From contig CAMVMX010000005.1 in assembly GCA_947168665.1 (NCBI GenBank), positions 1 through 64,000 of the forward strand: a stretch of 64,000 nt of DNA, in the 5' to 3' direction. Each line of letters opens with the position of its first letter. Position 1 is the stretch's first letter. The translations under genes were made by a program, and so were the position numbers. The notes under the pieces are model-generated. The model was given only the letters and a program-made list of their open reading frames with translations. It searched no databases and was not told the origin of the DNA. This document shows, in pieces, positions 16,974 through 26,076 of this stretch. Source of the stretch: an uncultured Bacteroidales bacterium. Its GTDB lineage: Bacteria; Bacteroidota; Bacteroidia; Bacteroidales; P3.

Positions 16974-17407
16974 TTGAATAGTTTTTCATAATGGCGGCGA
17001 GGGCGTTCCATTGGGAGCGCCCTCGCTGTCGTATGCCCCCTGGCGGCGTGGCGGCGGACAGGACACTCCTGTCCGCCGCCGCGCCCCGCCGTCGCATGCT
17101 CAAAATCCATCCCTCCCCCTCGGTTCGCCCGCTCTGCGCCATTTTTTTTCCACTTCGCCCCCCTTTCGACCTCGGCTGGACGAACATCTGCGTCGTCTGG
17201 AATGAGCCTTCGCCCACCATCGGGCGGGCCGGCAGCCTTTGTGTCGCGCAGTTGCCGCAGCGCGGTTGTCGCCCTGCGGCATCCCCACAACCCGGCGGGG
17301 CGCACATTGGCGCAGCCGTCTTGTCCGCCGTTTGGCAGGAATGGGCGGTATGATTCCCCGGTTGTAGATAAGAAGCAATGCTTTTTTTGTTATTTTTTAC
17401 CCAAGTA
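16974..17407. other. GC-rich non-coding gap with large hairpins
   Basis: No convincing gene; open frames here are GC-driven. It holds two strong inverted repeats. One is GCGAGGGCG (16997-17005) / CGCCCTCGC (17018-17026), just after the lipoprotein stop. The other is a 19-bp stem around 17045-17085. Neither is followed by a T run. The part beyond 17090 shows nothing else recognisable. Confidence 0.6.
17045..17085. other. 19-bp near-perfect hairpin with 3-nt loop
   Basis: Arm GGCGGCGGACAGGA (17050-17063) pairs perfectly with TCCTGTCCGCCGCC (17067-17080) around loop CAC. The stem extends outward five more pairs, including one G-T. It is not a standard terminator because no T run follows. Confidence 0.85.
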
Positions 17408-17438
17408 TTTGTTTATTTAGAATTGTTTTGTATCTTTG
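17408..17438 (+). promoter_or_regulatory. promoter of T9SS-sorted protein gene
   Basis: TTTG (17408-17411), 19-nt spacer, TATCTTTG (17431-17438): an exact match to the Bacteroidales vegetative consensus. It gives a ~100-nt leader before the ATG at 17544. Confidence 0.85.
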
Positions 17439-17543
17439 CGACAACGGTTTATAAGATAATAATCAGATATATGCTTGATTTTGAATAGTATAAATATGAA
17501 ACGTATTGTTACTTCTGTGAATAACTCAAAATAAGATGAGGCT

Positions 17544-19052
17544 ATGAAAAAGATTCTGTTTTATGTTTGCGCCCTGATGGCAGCGGGCGTGGCGGGTGCC
17601 CAAACTCCAGGTGGTGTAGCGGGGATTATCGATACGGATTACTATACGCACCCCTTGGACTATGGATTGTTTGAGACTCAGTGTACGGTCACGACATCGG
17701 TACTTTTTGACGATAACGCCATTTCGTCGGGATACAACGGCATGTCAGATAGAGATCTGTTTGGTGATGTATTATGTTACAGGGTGATTCAGTATGGCAA
17801 CGGCATAATGGGGAGGCAGATGGCGACGGACAGGATACTGAAGGTGGTTGGGGTGGCAGCCCCGGTGCATGTGGACAGGGGGCAGTGGATGTATTGCAGT
17901 GGACATCGGTTTTTCTCGGTCAACGACACGTTGCTGGCATCGCGGAACACGGAGTGGATGGGGATTTATGAGTTCACGCCCGAGGGGTTGAGCCTGCTGG
18001 GTTCGGGCAAGTACAGGATAGAGGACCCGCACCGGATTGTGGTTTTCCCACGGGGAAACCTGGATAACCATTACACTGAACCTGAAATACAGCAGAGTTA
18101 TGATACAGTCAGTGTGCCGTTGTATGAGGTGGAGTTCAAAGACCCTGTGTATGTGGAGGATTCGTTTGTGGTGGGTGGCGCGATGCTGAACAACGAGGGC
18201 AGGTGGAGAAACTCGGAGGGCTGGCCCAGCTTCGAATACTGGTCTTTTGACCATAGCCCCACCCGCTATCTTGCTTATATCTATAGGTTGGACTCTTGCA
18301 GTCTGACAGAGTATATTAATACCAGAATGGATTTAAGACATTGGAATAAATATCGAAATCAGACATGGGTGTCTTGGTGGTGTGATGAATATTGGTTCAG
18401 GGGACATGAAGATTTCAATACATTGCCGACCGAAAGGCTTGTCCGTGTCCCGATGTTCTGGCCGATAATAGAGCCGGGTTTTGACACGACGATATGCCAC
18501 GAGGTGAGGAACCTGCGAGTGGAAGAGCGCGGTGAGGGCACGGCGACGGTGATGTGGGATTCGGGCGACGGCGGGCCGTGGGAGGTGGCCGTGGGCAAGA
18601 TGACGGATGCGTGGAGCGACTATGTGGTGACGACTGTCACGGCGCCGACGCTGACGCTGACAGGGCTGGAGACGGGAGTGCAGTATTTCGCGCTGGTGCG
18701 GGGGTACTGCAGTGTGACGGAGGATTACGGAGAGTGGAGCCGCCCGCTGGAGGTGGAGGTGTACCACAACGTGCCGGACACGACAGGACAGCGCGAGGGC
18801 ATAGACCTGGCGGAGGACGGTGACGACTATGTGAGCATGGTGCCGAACCCAGCGGTGACGGTGACGAATGTGATGTCGTCGTACAGGATGGAACGGATAG
18901 AGGCCTACGACAGCCGCGGGGTGAGGGTGCTGGAGCAGAAGGCAGACGGGGTGACGGCGACACTGGACGTGAGCGGCTGGCCCAGCGGGGTGTATGTGAT
19001 AGCCATCTACTGCGAACACGGGGTAAAGACCAAACGCTTAGTGGTGCGGTAG
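17544..19052 (+). CDS. T9SS-sorted secreted protein with Fn3 domain
   Basis: 502 residues. Signal peptide MKKILFYVCALMAAGVAGAQ. The N-terminal ~300 residues have no family I recognise and are rich in Tyr/Trp. They are followed by a fibronectin type III domain (about 325-415, with TATVMWDSGDGGPWEVAV and GLETGVQYFALVRGYC). The end is a type A sorting domain (about 430-502: VSMVPNPAVTV, WPSGVYVIAI, KTKRLVVR) for T9SS export and anchoring. Own promoter upstream and strong terminator downstream, so it is monocistronic. The last 416 nt are also covered by the read-through frame of the convergent DUF4476 gene. Confidence 0.88.
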   Translation: MKKILFYVCALMAAGVAGAQTPGGVAGIIDTDYYTHPLDYGLFETQCTVTTSVLFDDNAISSGYNGMSDRDLFGDVLCYRVIQYGNGIMGRQMATDRILKVVGVAAPVHVDRGQWMYCSGHRFFSVNDTLLASRNTEWMGIYEFTPEGLSLLGSGKYRIEDPHRIVVFPRGNLDNHYTEPEIQQSYDTVSVPLYEVEFKDPVYVEDSFVVGGAMLNNEGRWRNSEGWPSFEYWSFDHSPTRYLAYIYRLDSCSLTEYINTRMDLRHWNKYRNQTWVSWWCDEYWFRGHEDFNTLPTERLVRVPMFWPIIEPGFDTTICHEVRNLRVEERGEGTATVMWDSGDGGPWEVAVGKMTDAWSDYVVTTVTAPTLTLTGLETGVQYFALVRGYCSVTEDYGEWSRPLEVEVYHNVPDTTGQREGIDLAEDGDDYVSMVPNPAVTVTNVMSSYRMERIEAYDSRGVRVLEQKADGVTATLDVSGWPSGVYVIAIYCEHGVKTKRLVVR

Positions 19053-19908
19053 GGTAAGCTTTGTCTGCACTGATGAAAAACGGGACCGGGTGCCGCCAAG
19101 CAATGCGGCACCCGGTCCTGTTTTTGCGGCTTTTATTGTGCTGGTTGATATAGTCGCGGAGGCTCTGCCGGTCGTTGCTGAAGGTGAGGATGCTGAGAGC
19201 CCGCTCGTAGTTTTCGGGATCGATGCAGTGGTGGTAGGCGGCTTTGAGGAAGTCGACTTGCGAGTGGTTGAAGTCGAGGGTTTGGCCTATGCGTGCAATC
19301 TGCGAGGCGGTGAAGGGTTTGCCGTTGTTGAGCAGCCCTTTGGCGGTGGAGAGTTTTTCGCTGTCGAAGCTCTGGTTGTTGATGATTGCTATCATCTCGT
19401 TTACCCATTGGTCGGAGACTGTGGCGGGCTCGTCAACGGCAATGGCCTGGGGAATGATGACGGGACTGGCCGGAGGTGTGGGTGGGGTAGGGAGGATGTG
19501 GTGATGTGGCAGGTGACCTTGCTGAGGCGGGGTTCCATGGTTTTGCGAGCTGAAAAGCAGCATCTGTTGGCGCCGCATGTCGTAGTCGACAATGAGGGTC
19601 GGCACGGGGTCGAGGGCGGCGTAGAGCTGGGTGGCGGCGGCTTTTCGGGCCGGGTGGGTGAGGACGATGATGACGTCGTGCAGACGGGTGTCGAGACGGT
19701 CGACAAGGACTTCGGCCAGCGGCACTTGGTTGATGAGGTCGCCGTCGACGTAGACTTGGAACATTTCGCCATGCTGGGCTTGCACCAAGATGGAGGGCGT
19801 GGCATGGTGCTGGGCCGTGGCGTTGTGGTGATGGTGTTTGCCGCGGGGCTGGGCCGAGAGGGCGGTGCCAATCAGCAGGAGGGCGATGATGAGGGATAGA
19901 CGTTTCAT
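18637..19908 (-). CDS. DUF4476-domain exported protein, reading through its expected end
   Basis: 423 codons. Signal peptide MKRLSLIIALLLIGTALSAQ, a His/Pro-rich linker (about 120-150), and a C-terminal DUF4476-type domain (about 160-262, with FDSEKLSTAKGLL and YERALSILTFSNDR). The recognisable protein ends near residue 262 (YINQHNK). The frame then continues ~160 codons through the opposite gene's terminator and antisense to its T9SS domain, giving Pro/Ser/Arg-rich low-complexity sequence. An out-of-frame TAA lies at the expected end (about 19135). A natural stop was probably lost by an indel or substitution, or there is a sequence error. Only about 19120-19908 is likely functional. Confidence 0.75.
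   Translation of the reverse strand: MKRLSLIIALLLIGTALSAQPRGKHHHHNATAQHHATPSILVQAQHGEMFQVYVDGDLINQVPLAEVLVDRLDTRLHDVIIVLTHPARKAAATQLYAALDPVPTLIVDYDMRRQQMLLFSSQNHGTPPQQGHLPHHHILPTPPTPPASPVIIPQAIAVDEPATVSDQWVNEMIAIINNQSFDSEKLSTAKGLLNNGKPFTASQIARIGQTLDFNHSQVDFLKAAYHHCIDPENYERALSILTFSNDRQSLRDYINQHNKSRKNRTGCRIAWRHPVPFFISADKAYPTAPLSVWSLPRVRSRWLSHTPRWASRSRPVSPSPRLPSAPAPSPRGCRRPLSVPSCTTTSHSSPSPLGSAPCSHSRHRPPPGLCPRAVLSCPARCGTPPPPAGGSTLRNPPSHCSTPAPARNTALPSPALSASASAP
19083..19125 (+). terminator. terminator of T9SS-sorted protein gene
   Basis: Perfect 14-bp stem, GGACCGGGTGCCGC (19083-19096) / GCGGCACCCGGTCC (19105-19118), followed by TGTTTTT, 30 nt past the stop. Read on the minus strand it falls inside the extended frame of the convergent DUF4476 gene and is followed there by CCCGTTTTTC, so it can terminate both. 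Confidence 0.92.
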
Positions 19909-19942
19909 GGTGTTGAGTTTTTGGGTGTTTGATTATCGGGTG

Positions 19943-19975
19943 CAAAGATACGGGTTTTTCGTGGGGAAAAACCCG
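19943..19975 (-). promoter_or_regulatory. promoter of DUF4476 gene with overlapping hairpin
   Basis: Minus-strand -7 box TATCTTTG (complement of 19943-19950). Immediately upstream, CGGGTTTTTC (19951-19960) pairs perfectly with GAAAAACCCG (19966-19975). It lies where the -33 region should be and 39 nt past the uvrB stop. It may be the uvrB terminator or a regulatory site on this promoter. Confidence 0.55.
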
Positions 19976-20014
19976 TTGCGGGGATGTATTTTTCCGTGAA
20001 AAAGGAGAGTGGGG

Positions 20015-22192
20015 TTATCCCCGTGCGGTTTCGAGGGCTTTCTGCATGGCGCGGATTTGGTCGCGGTATTTGGCGGCGGCCATGAAGTCCATCTCCTTGG
20101 CGGCTTGTTGCATCTTGCGCTGGGTTTCGCGGATTTCTTTGCGCAGCTGGGCCTGGGTTTTGTTGCACCATTGGAGGTCGTCTTCCTGTGCGGTGCCGGT
20201 GGTGTCCTCGGCGGCATAGGGCAGGGGAGTGTCGGACGGGGGCAGCGGCTGCTGCCGGGCATGGGGGTTGCGGCCTGAGTGTCCGCCGCTGTGGGCCGGG
20301 GTGTTGAGGGCGTAGGGCGAGGCTGCGATGTTGGGGATGTTGGGGCCTTCGGCGGCTTTCTCTTCGTAGTGTTCTTCGGCGGCGCGCTCGATGACGCTGG
20401 TGGACCCGATGATGGCTTCGGTGTTCTTGACTATCTGGCGCGGCACGATGCCGTGTTCCAGATTGTAGCGGATTTGCTTTTCGCGGTGGCGGTTGGTCTC
20501 GTCGATGGCGCGTTGCATGCTGCCGGTGATGGTGTCGCCGTAGAGGATGGCTTTGCTGTGGACGTTGCGGGCGGCGCGGCCTATGGTCTGGATGAGGGCG
20601 CGGTCGCTGCGGAGGAAGCCTTCTTTGTCGGCGTCGAGGATGGCCACGAGCGACACTTCGGGCAGGTCGAGTCCTTCGCGCAGGAGGTTCACACCTACCA
20701 GCACATCGAATACTCCCATGCGGAGGTCGCGCATGATTTCTACGCGTTCCAGGGTGTCCACATCGCTGTGGATGTATTTGCTGCGGATGCCGAGGTTGAG
20801 GAGGTAGGTGGTCATTTCCTCGGCCATGCGTTTGGTGAGGGTGGTGACGAGGACGCGCTCGTGCTTGTAGACGGTCTTTTCGATTTCGTCCAGCAGGTCG
20901 TCGACCTGGCTTACGGCGGGGCGCACTTCGACCACGGGGTCGAGCAGGCCGGTGGGGCGGATGATTTGCTCCACCACTACGCCCTCGGCCTCGCTGAGTT
21001 CGTATTTGGCCGGGGTGGCGCTGATATAGATGGTCTGGCCGGTGATGTTGTAGAACTCGTCGTAGGTGAGGGGCCGGTTGTCGAGGGCGGAGGGGAGGCG
21101 GAAGCCGTATTCGACCAGGGAGGTCTTGCGGCTGCGGTCGCCGCCATACATGGCACCGATTTGGGGCACGGTGACGTGGCTCTCGTCAATGACCAGGAGA
21201 AAGTCTTTGGGAAAGTAGTCGATGAGGCAGAACGGGCGGCTGCCGGGTTCGCGGCCGTCGAAGTAGCGCGAGTAGTTCTCGATGCCGCTGCAGTAGCCCA
21301 GTTCCTGAATCATTTCAAGGTCGTAGTTGACGCGCTCCTCAAGGCGTTTGGCTTCAAGATTCTTGTCGACGGAATAGAAGTAGTCGCGCCGCTCAAACAT
21401 GTCGGACTGAATCTGGTGCAGGGCGTCGGCCATGTTCTCTTTGGAGGTGAGGAAGTTGCTGGCGGGGTAGATGGTGGCCTCGGTGAAGGTCTCAATCCGC
21501 TGGCCACTGACGGGGTCGAAACTCTCGATGCTCTCAATCTCGTCGTCCCAGAAACTGATGCGGAAGCAGAAGTCGGCGAAGGAGGGGAAGACATCGACGG
21601 TGTCGCCCTTGACGCGGAAACGGCCGTTGACGAATTCGATTTCGTTGCGGACGTATTGGCCATCGAGCAGTTGCAGTAGGAGGTTGTCGCGGCTGATGCG
21701 CTGGCCCACATGGATATTGACCGTGCCCCGTTTGAATTCTTCGGGGTTGCCGATGCCGTAGATGCAGCTTACCGAGCTGACCACGATCACGTCCCTTCGG
21801 CCGCTGAGCAGGGCCGAGGAGGCACGGAGGCGCAGTTTGTCGAGGTCGTCGTTGATGGCCAGGTCCTTCTCGATATAGGTGTTGGTGGCGGCGATGTAGG
21901 CCTCGGGCTGGTAGTAGTCGTAGTAGGATACGAAATATTCAACGGCGTTGTTGGGGAAGAATTGTTTGAACTCGCCGTAGAGCTGAGCGGCGAGGGTCTT
22001 GTTGTGGCTCAGCACCAGGGTGGGGCGTTGCAGTTGGGCTATGACGTTGGCCACGGTGAAGGTCTTGCCGCTGCCCGTGACGCCTTGCAGCACTTGTGCG
22101 CGCTGTCCGCTGCGCACCCCTTCAACCAGCTGGCGGATGGCCTCGGGCTGGTCGCCCATGGGGGCAAAGTCTGATTTGAGTTCAAAGTTCAT
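20015..22192 (-). CDS. uvrB: excinuclease ABC subunit B
   Basis: 725 residues. UvrB is the damage-verifying helicase of nucleotide excision repair. Walker A GVTGSGKT (37-44), the beta-hairpin region YDYYQPEAY (about 92-100), DEAD-like VIDESH, helicase motifs [10 protein letters not shown] and QTIGRAARN, and a C-terminal UVR motif (about 685-720, [14 protein letters not shown]) that contacts UvrC are all present. A variable Pro/His-rich linker of ~60 residues precedes the UVR motif, making it longer than the usual ~670. Last gene of a minus-strand run, 11 nt after the FAD oxidoreductase. Confidence 0.97.
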   Translation of the reverse strand: MNFELKSDFAPMGDQPEAIRQLVEGVRSGQRAQVLQGVTGSGKTFTVANVIAQLQRPTLVLSHNKTLAAQLYGEFKQFFPNNAVEYFVSYYDYYQPEAYIAATNTYIEKDLAINDDLDKLRLRASSALLSGRRDVIVVSSVSCIYGIGNPEEFKRGTVNIHVGQRISRDNLLLQLLDGQYVRNEIEFVNGRFRVKGDTVDVFPSFADFCFRISFWDDEIESIESFDPVSGQRIETFTEATIYPASNFLTSKENMADALHQIQSDMFERRDYFYSVDKNLEAKRLEERVNYDLEMIQELGYCSGIENYSRYFDGREPGSRPFCLIDYFPKDFLLVIDESHVTVPQIGAMYGGDRSRKTSLVEYGFRLPSALDNRPLTYDEFYNITGQTIYISATPAKYELSEAEGVVVEQIIRPTGLLDPVVEVRPAVSQVDDLLDEIEKTVYKHERVLVTTLTKRMAEEMTTYLLNLGIRSKYIHSDVDTLERVEIMRDLRMGVFDVLVGVNLLREGLDLPEVSLVAILDADKEGFLRSDRALIQTIGRAARNVHSKAILYGDTITGSMQRAIDETNRHREKQIRYNLEHGIVPRQIVKNTEAIIGSTSVIERAAEEHYEEKAAEGPNIPNIAASPYALNTPAHSGGHSGRNPHARQQPLPPSDTPLPYAAEDTTGTAQEDDLQWCNKTQAQLRKEIRETQRKMQQAAKEMDFMAAAKYRDQIRAMQKALETARG

Positions 22193-22203
22193 GGCAGAAA
22201 GGT

Positions 22204-23763
22204 TTAGGATTGATAGTTGGCGAGTTTTTCAATGGCGTTGATGCCGTCGAGGGCGGAGGATACGATGCCCCCGGCATATCCCGCCCCTTCGCCGCAGGGG
22301 TAAAGTCCGTGTAGCTGGGGATGCTGCATGGTCTCGTCGCGCGGGATGCGCACGGGCGACGAGGTGCGGCTCTCGACGGCCAGCACACTGGCCTGCGAGG
22401 TGAGGAACCCGTGCATCTTGCGGTCGAACTGGCGGAACCCCTCCTGTAGACAATGTACCACAAAGGGAGGCAGCAATTCGTGCAGCGGGCTGCCCACCGT
22501 GGGGCCGAGGTAGTTGCTTTTGTTGTTATGCTGGCTGGTGCGGTTCTGGCAGAAGTCTGTGAGCCGTTGGATGGGGGCCGATATGGTGTCGCCGGCGGCG
22601 CGGAAGGCGGCCTCCTCCACCTCCTGCTGGAAGCGGAGCAGGGCCAGAGCCCCGTGGTCGGCATACTGCGGCACGTCGGCCGGGCTTACGGTCACGGCGA
22701 TGCCGCTGTTGGCGTAGGGCGAGTTGCGCTGCGAGTTGCTCATGCCGTTCACCACCTGCTGCCCTGCGCCGGTGGCGGCGGGCACAATCACCCCGCCCGG
22801 ACACATGCAGAACGAGAATACCCCGTGTCCGTCCACTTGCGTGGTGAGACTGTAGGCCGCCGGCGGAAGAAACCGCATGGACGGCGAGCGGTGGTACTGG
22901 ATTTCGTTGATGAGGCTTTGTGGGTGCTCCACCCTCACGCCGAGGGCGAAAGGCTTGGCCTGCAATGCCCATCCCCGGCGGGTGAAGAGACTGTAGATGT
23001 CGCGGGCGGAATGGCCTGTGGCCAGGACGACGGCCACGCCCTCGTAGGTGTTGCCTTGCGCGTCCCTCACTCCGACCACCCTCAGCTGCCCTTGCTCCGG
23101 CTGCGCGACGAGGTCCACCACGCGGGTGCCGAAATGGTATTCGCCGCCGTGGGTCTCGATGGTGTGGCGCATGTTGGCAATAATGCCGCTCAAGCGGTCG
23201 GTGCCTATATGGGCATGGGCGTCGATGGCAATTGACGGGTCGGCCCCATGCTCGATGAAGCGTTGCAGCACATAGTCTATGTTGCCCCGCTTGGTGCTGC
23301 GGGTATAGAGTTTGCCGTCTGAGTAGGTGCCGGCTCCTCCCTCGCCGAAGCACCAGTTGCTCTCCGGGTCCACCACGCGGCTGCGCCCCAGCCGCGCAAT
23401 GTCGTAGCGGCGCTGCTCCACGGGCTGGCCCCGCTCAATGATGACGGGTTTCAACCCCAGCTCGAGAGCGCGGAGGGCGGCAAAGAGCCCTGCCGGTCCA
23501 GCGCCCACAATCACCACCGGGGGCTTGGCGTGGCAGTCTTGATAGTGGCCGCTGTAGTCGCGCGGAACGAAGTCCTCACCGGCATAAATTTCAACGGTGG
23601 TGTGGTATCGGATGCCCCGGCGCGAGTCGAGACTGCGGCGCAGTACCTCCACATGCTTCACCTCGGCGGCGGTCATGCCGGTCCGCCGTGCGGCAGCCGC
23701 GTGCAGCAGCTCCGGGGTGGTATATTCTTCAGGACTCAGGTCTATCTCCACAATCTTCCGCAT
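22204..23763 (-). CDS. FAD-dependent oxidoreductase (YtfP/HI0933-like dehydrogenase)
   Basis: 519 residues. A ~80-residue N-terminal extension is followed by the dinucleotide motif [14 protein letters not shown] (about 84-97) and the FAD-binding [13 protein letters not shown] segment. The C-terminal part includes [16 protein letters not shown] and ends with [14 protein letters not shown], the second FAD contact. This is the class usually named NAD(P)/FAD-dependent oxidoreductase or uncharacterised FAD-dependent dehydrogenase; the substrate is unknown. It sits 8 nt after porT and 11 nt before uvrB. Confidence 0.88.
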   Translation of the reverse strand: MRKIVEIDLSPEEYTTPELLHAAAARRTGMTAAEVKHVEVLRRSLDSRRGIRYHTTVEIYAGEDFVPRDYSGHYQDCHAKPPVVIVGAGPAGLFAALRALELGLKPVIIERGQPVEQRRYDIARLGRSRVVDPESNWCFGEGGAGTYSDGKLYTRSTKRGNIDYVLQRFIEHGADPSIAIDAHAHIGTDRLSGIIANMRHTIETHGGEYHFGTRVVDLVAQPEQGQLRVVGVRDAQGNTYEGVAVVLATGHSARDIYSLFTRRGWALQAKPFALGVRVEHPQSLINEIQYHRSPSMRFLPPAAYSLTTQVDGHGVFSFCMCPGGVIVPAATGAGQQVVNGMSNSQRNSPYANSGIAVTVSPADVPQYADHGALALLRFQQEVEEAAFRAAGDTISAPIQRLTDFCQNRTSQHNNKSNYLGPTVGSPLHELLPPFVVHCLQEGFRQFDRKMHGFLTSQASVLAVESRTSSPVRIPRDETMQHPQLHGLYPCGEGAGYAGGIVSSALDGINAIEKLANYQS

Positions 23764-23771
23764 GGCCGTGA

Positions 23772-24485
23772 TTATTCGAAAGTGAACGAGAGCATGAACG
23801 TGCGCGAGTGCAGGTCGTCGGTCGACAGGGTGTAGTAGTCGTCGTCCTGCACCTTCAAGTCAATCACTCCAAAGGCCATCTTGAATTCGATGGCGAACTT
23901 CACATAGCGGAGGAAGAAGTCGAATCCCACGCCCGCCGTGTAGCGGAGGTCGATGGGGTTGAGGCGGATGATGGACTCGTCGTTGTTATTCTTGTTCTTG
24001 AACAGTGAGGCGACATCGAATCCCCAGCTGCCGCCGACTATGAGGTAAGGCCTGAAATCGGTATAGCGCTTGGCGCGGAACTTCAGTTCCAGCGGAACCT
24101 CGGCATAGACCGACTCCACTGTGCGCCGCAGGTCGTATTTCCAGTGGGTCGAGGTGTAGGCCTCGGACCAATCGTACGACATGTCGCGGCTGATTAAGGT
24201 GACGCCGGGCAGCAGCCGCAGGTTCAGGTTGTCGCCCAGCCGCAGGTCGCCAATCACGTTGATATGGAATCCGGGACAGTAGTATGAGGTGACGCCTTGT
24301 ATGTTCTGCCGTAGGGTGTCGTTCTCCGAGAAGTGGAGGTCGAATTTCGACTGCGTGTAGCCCACCTGTATGCCCCAGTGCAGTTTGCGGTTGTCAAACG
24401 ACCCCAAGTGCGCTGCCCGCGTCTGTCCCTGCAGCGACAGGGGCAGACTCAACAATACGGCGATATAAAGAATGAACCTTTTCAA
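23772..24485 (-). CDS. porT: PorT-like outer membrane beta-barrel (T9SS)
   Basis: About 237 residues. PorT family proteins are outer-membrane barrels needed for type IX secretion. The sequence shows HLGSFDNRKLHWGIQVGYTQ, then PGFHINVIGDLRLGDNLNLR and LLPGVTLISRDMSYDW, a pattern of PorT proteins, and ends in aromatic FMLSFTFE. I use a TTG start at 24485 because it opens directly into the signal peptide KRFILYIAVLLSLPLSLQGQ. A GTG at 24539 would add 18 residues and overlap the asparaginase gene. The window also encodes two T9SS substrates. Assignment to PorT rather than a generic barrel is moderately sure. Confidence 0.75.
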   Translation of the reverse strand: MKRFILYIAVLLSLPLSLQGQTRAAHLGSFDNRKLHWGIQVGYTQSKFDLHFSENDTLRQNIQGVTSYYCPGFHINVIGDLRLGDNLNLRLLPGVTLISRDMSYDWSEAYTSTHWKYDLRRTVESVYAEVPLELKFRAKRYTDFRPYLIVGGSWGFDVASLFKNKNNNDESIIRLNPIDLRYTAGVGFDFFLRYVKFAIEFKMAFGVIDLKVQDDDYYTLSTDDLHSRTFMLSFTFE

Positions 24486-24507
24486 AGCCAGTGTGTTTAG
24501 AGGTGGA

Positions 24508-25533
24508 TTACTTGCAGGGGGTATCCGCCATCTCGCCACGCAGCGACTCGCCGAGACACTTGCGCACGTGGGCCGGGTTGTCGGGGTAGGTGCCCAGCAA
24601 ATACATCATCTTGGTCACGGCGGCCTCCAGCGTGATGTCGCGTCCGCCGATGATGCCCATGCGGCTCATCTCGTAGCTGGCCTCATACTGGCACATCACC
24701 ACCGAGCCGGCCTTGCACTGCGTCACGTTCATCACAATGATGCCCCGTTTCAGTGCGTCCTCCATGGCTTCGATAAACCACGGCTCGGTGGGCGCGTTGC
24801 CGCTGCCGAAGGTTTCCACAATCACACCGTGCAGACCTTCGGCCCCCAGAATGGCCCGCACCACCTGTGGTGTGATGCCGGGGAAGAGTTTCAGCACCGC
24901 TATATTGCGGTCGAAACGTTTGCGCACCTCCAGCGGCTGGGTGCCCTTGGGCAGGAACAGGTGGGGTTTGAAACTGAAGTTGATGCCCGCCTTGGCTAGC
25001 GACGGGAAGTTGAAACTCATGAAAGCGTCGAAATTCTCCGCGCTCACCTTGGTGCTGCGGTTGCCCCGATACAAGTGGTTTTCAAAAAACAGGCACACTT
25101 CGGGTATGAACGCCTCGCGGCACGAGGCCAACTCCAGTGCGCAGATGATGTTCTCGCGCCCGTCGGTGCGCAGTACCCCCATGGGCAGCTGGCTGCCCGT
25201 CAGGATGATGGGCTTCGACAGATTCTTAAACATAAAGCTCAGTGCCGATGCCGTATAGGCCATTGTGTCCGTGCCGTGCAGTACCACAAAGCCGTCATAG
25301 TCGTCATACCGCTTCTCAATAATTTCGGCAATGTCCACCCAGAAATCGGGTGTCATGTTCGATGAATCAATGATGCGCTCCAGCTGGCAGGTGTCCACTG
25401 TGTATGGGCATTTGCGCAGTTCTGGCAGCACATCGTATATATGCTCCATCGGGAAAGGCCTCAGCGAGCCCCGCTCGTCCTGCACCATGCCGATGGTGCC
25501 GCCGGTATAAACTATTAAAACCCTGTCTTTCAT
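24508..25533 (-). CDS. ansA: type I L-asparaginase
   Basis: 341 residues from ATG 25533. Hydrolyses L-asparagine to aspartate and ammonia; no signal peptide, so cytoplasmic. The first catalytic Thr is in TGGTIG (10-15), and the second conserved site VLHGTDTMAYTASALSF is near residue 85. PIILTGSQLPMG and RGIIVMNVTQC are further family signatures. Second in a tight run (thioesterase, ansA, porT, FAD oxidoreductase, uvrB). Confidence 0.93.
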   Translation of the reverse strand: MKDRVLIVYTGGTIGMVQDERGSLRPFPMEHIYDVLPELRKCPYTVDTCQLERIIDSSNMTPDFWVDIAEIIEKRYDDYDGFVVLHGTDTMAYTASALSFMFKNLSKPIILTGSQLPMGVLRTDGRENIICALELASCREAFIPEVCLFFENHLYRGNRSTKVSAENFDAFMSFNFPSLAKAGINFSFKPHLFLPKGTQPLEVRKRFDRNIAVLKLFPGITPQVVRAILGAEGLHGVIVETFGSGNAPTEPWFIEAMEDALKRGIIVMNVTQCKAGSVVMCQYEASYEMSRMGIIGGRDITLEAAVTKMMYLLGTYPDNPAHVRKCLGESLRGEMADTPCK

Positions 25534-25581
25534 TTTACAATTCAAAAGCTTTTACTCCGTGCCTGGCCGCGCGGCGGCTTG

Positions 25582-26001
25582 TCAGTGGGTCGCCGTCTGA
25601 CCAGAGTTCTGGTCATAACGCAGAATGCTTTCTTTTATTGTGTCGGGTATCACGGCGGCCCGTTGCGTGGTGCGGCTGTAGCCCGACATCACCGTGCGGC
25701 ACGTGGCGCAGGCTTCGCCCGTGGCGGTGTCCACCACCTGCTGGCGCACCGCCAGGCTTTTCGTGCCGAAGTGGTCCACCACCGTCGTCACATGTATGCG
25801 GTCGTGATAATGTATCTGCCTGTGGAAATCCACTTCCACCCGCACTACCATCACCGTGAACTCCCCCTCCTCGGGGGGCAGCCCGATGGCCGTGAAATAT
25901 TCCGACTTGCCCAGGTCGAAAAATTCCATAATCACAGCGTTGTTCACATGCCCCATTTGGTCGATGTCGTTAAATCTTAATTGTATAGGTGTTATGTGCA
26001 T
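25582..26001 (-). CDS. hotdog-fold acyl-CoA thioesterase (4HBT type)
   Basis: 139 residues. The motif RFNDIDQMGHVNNAVIMEFF (residues 9-28) carries the catalytic Asp and the GHVNN signature of the 4-hydroxybenzoyl-CoA/YbgC thioesterases. VVRVEVDFHRQIHYHDRI forms the central strand region. It hydrolyses acyl-CoA thioesters; the substrate cannot be told. 48 nt before ansA on the same strand, so probably the head of that operon. Confidence 0.9.
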   Translation of the reverse strand: MHITPIQLRFNDIDQMGHVNNAVIMEFFDLGKSEYFTAIGLPPEEGEFTVMVVRVEVDFHRQIHYHDRIHVTTVVDHFGTKSLAVRQQVVDTATGEACATCRTVMSGYSRTTQRAAVIPDTIKESILRYDQNSGQTATH

Positions 26002-26076
26002 GATTGTTGTTTTTTGATGTTCTCGATTGTATCGGTCAGTGGGTGGCGGCTGCGCAGTGTGGCCGCCGCCGGCGCG

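Noticed and set aside
17045..17085. Calling the large hairpin a terminator
   Set aside because: No T run follows on either strand, and it is more than 70 nt past the nearest stop codon.
20279..21679. 466-codon plus-strand open frame
   Set aside because: Shadow of uvrB on the opposite strand, with GC-driven lack of stops.
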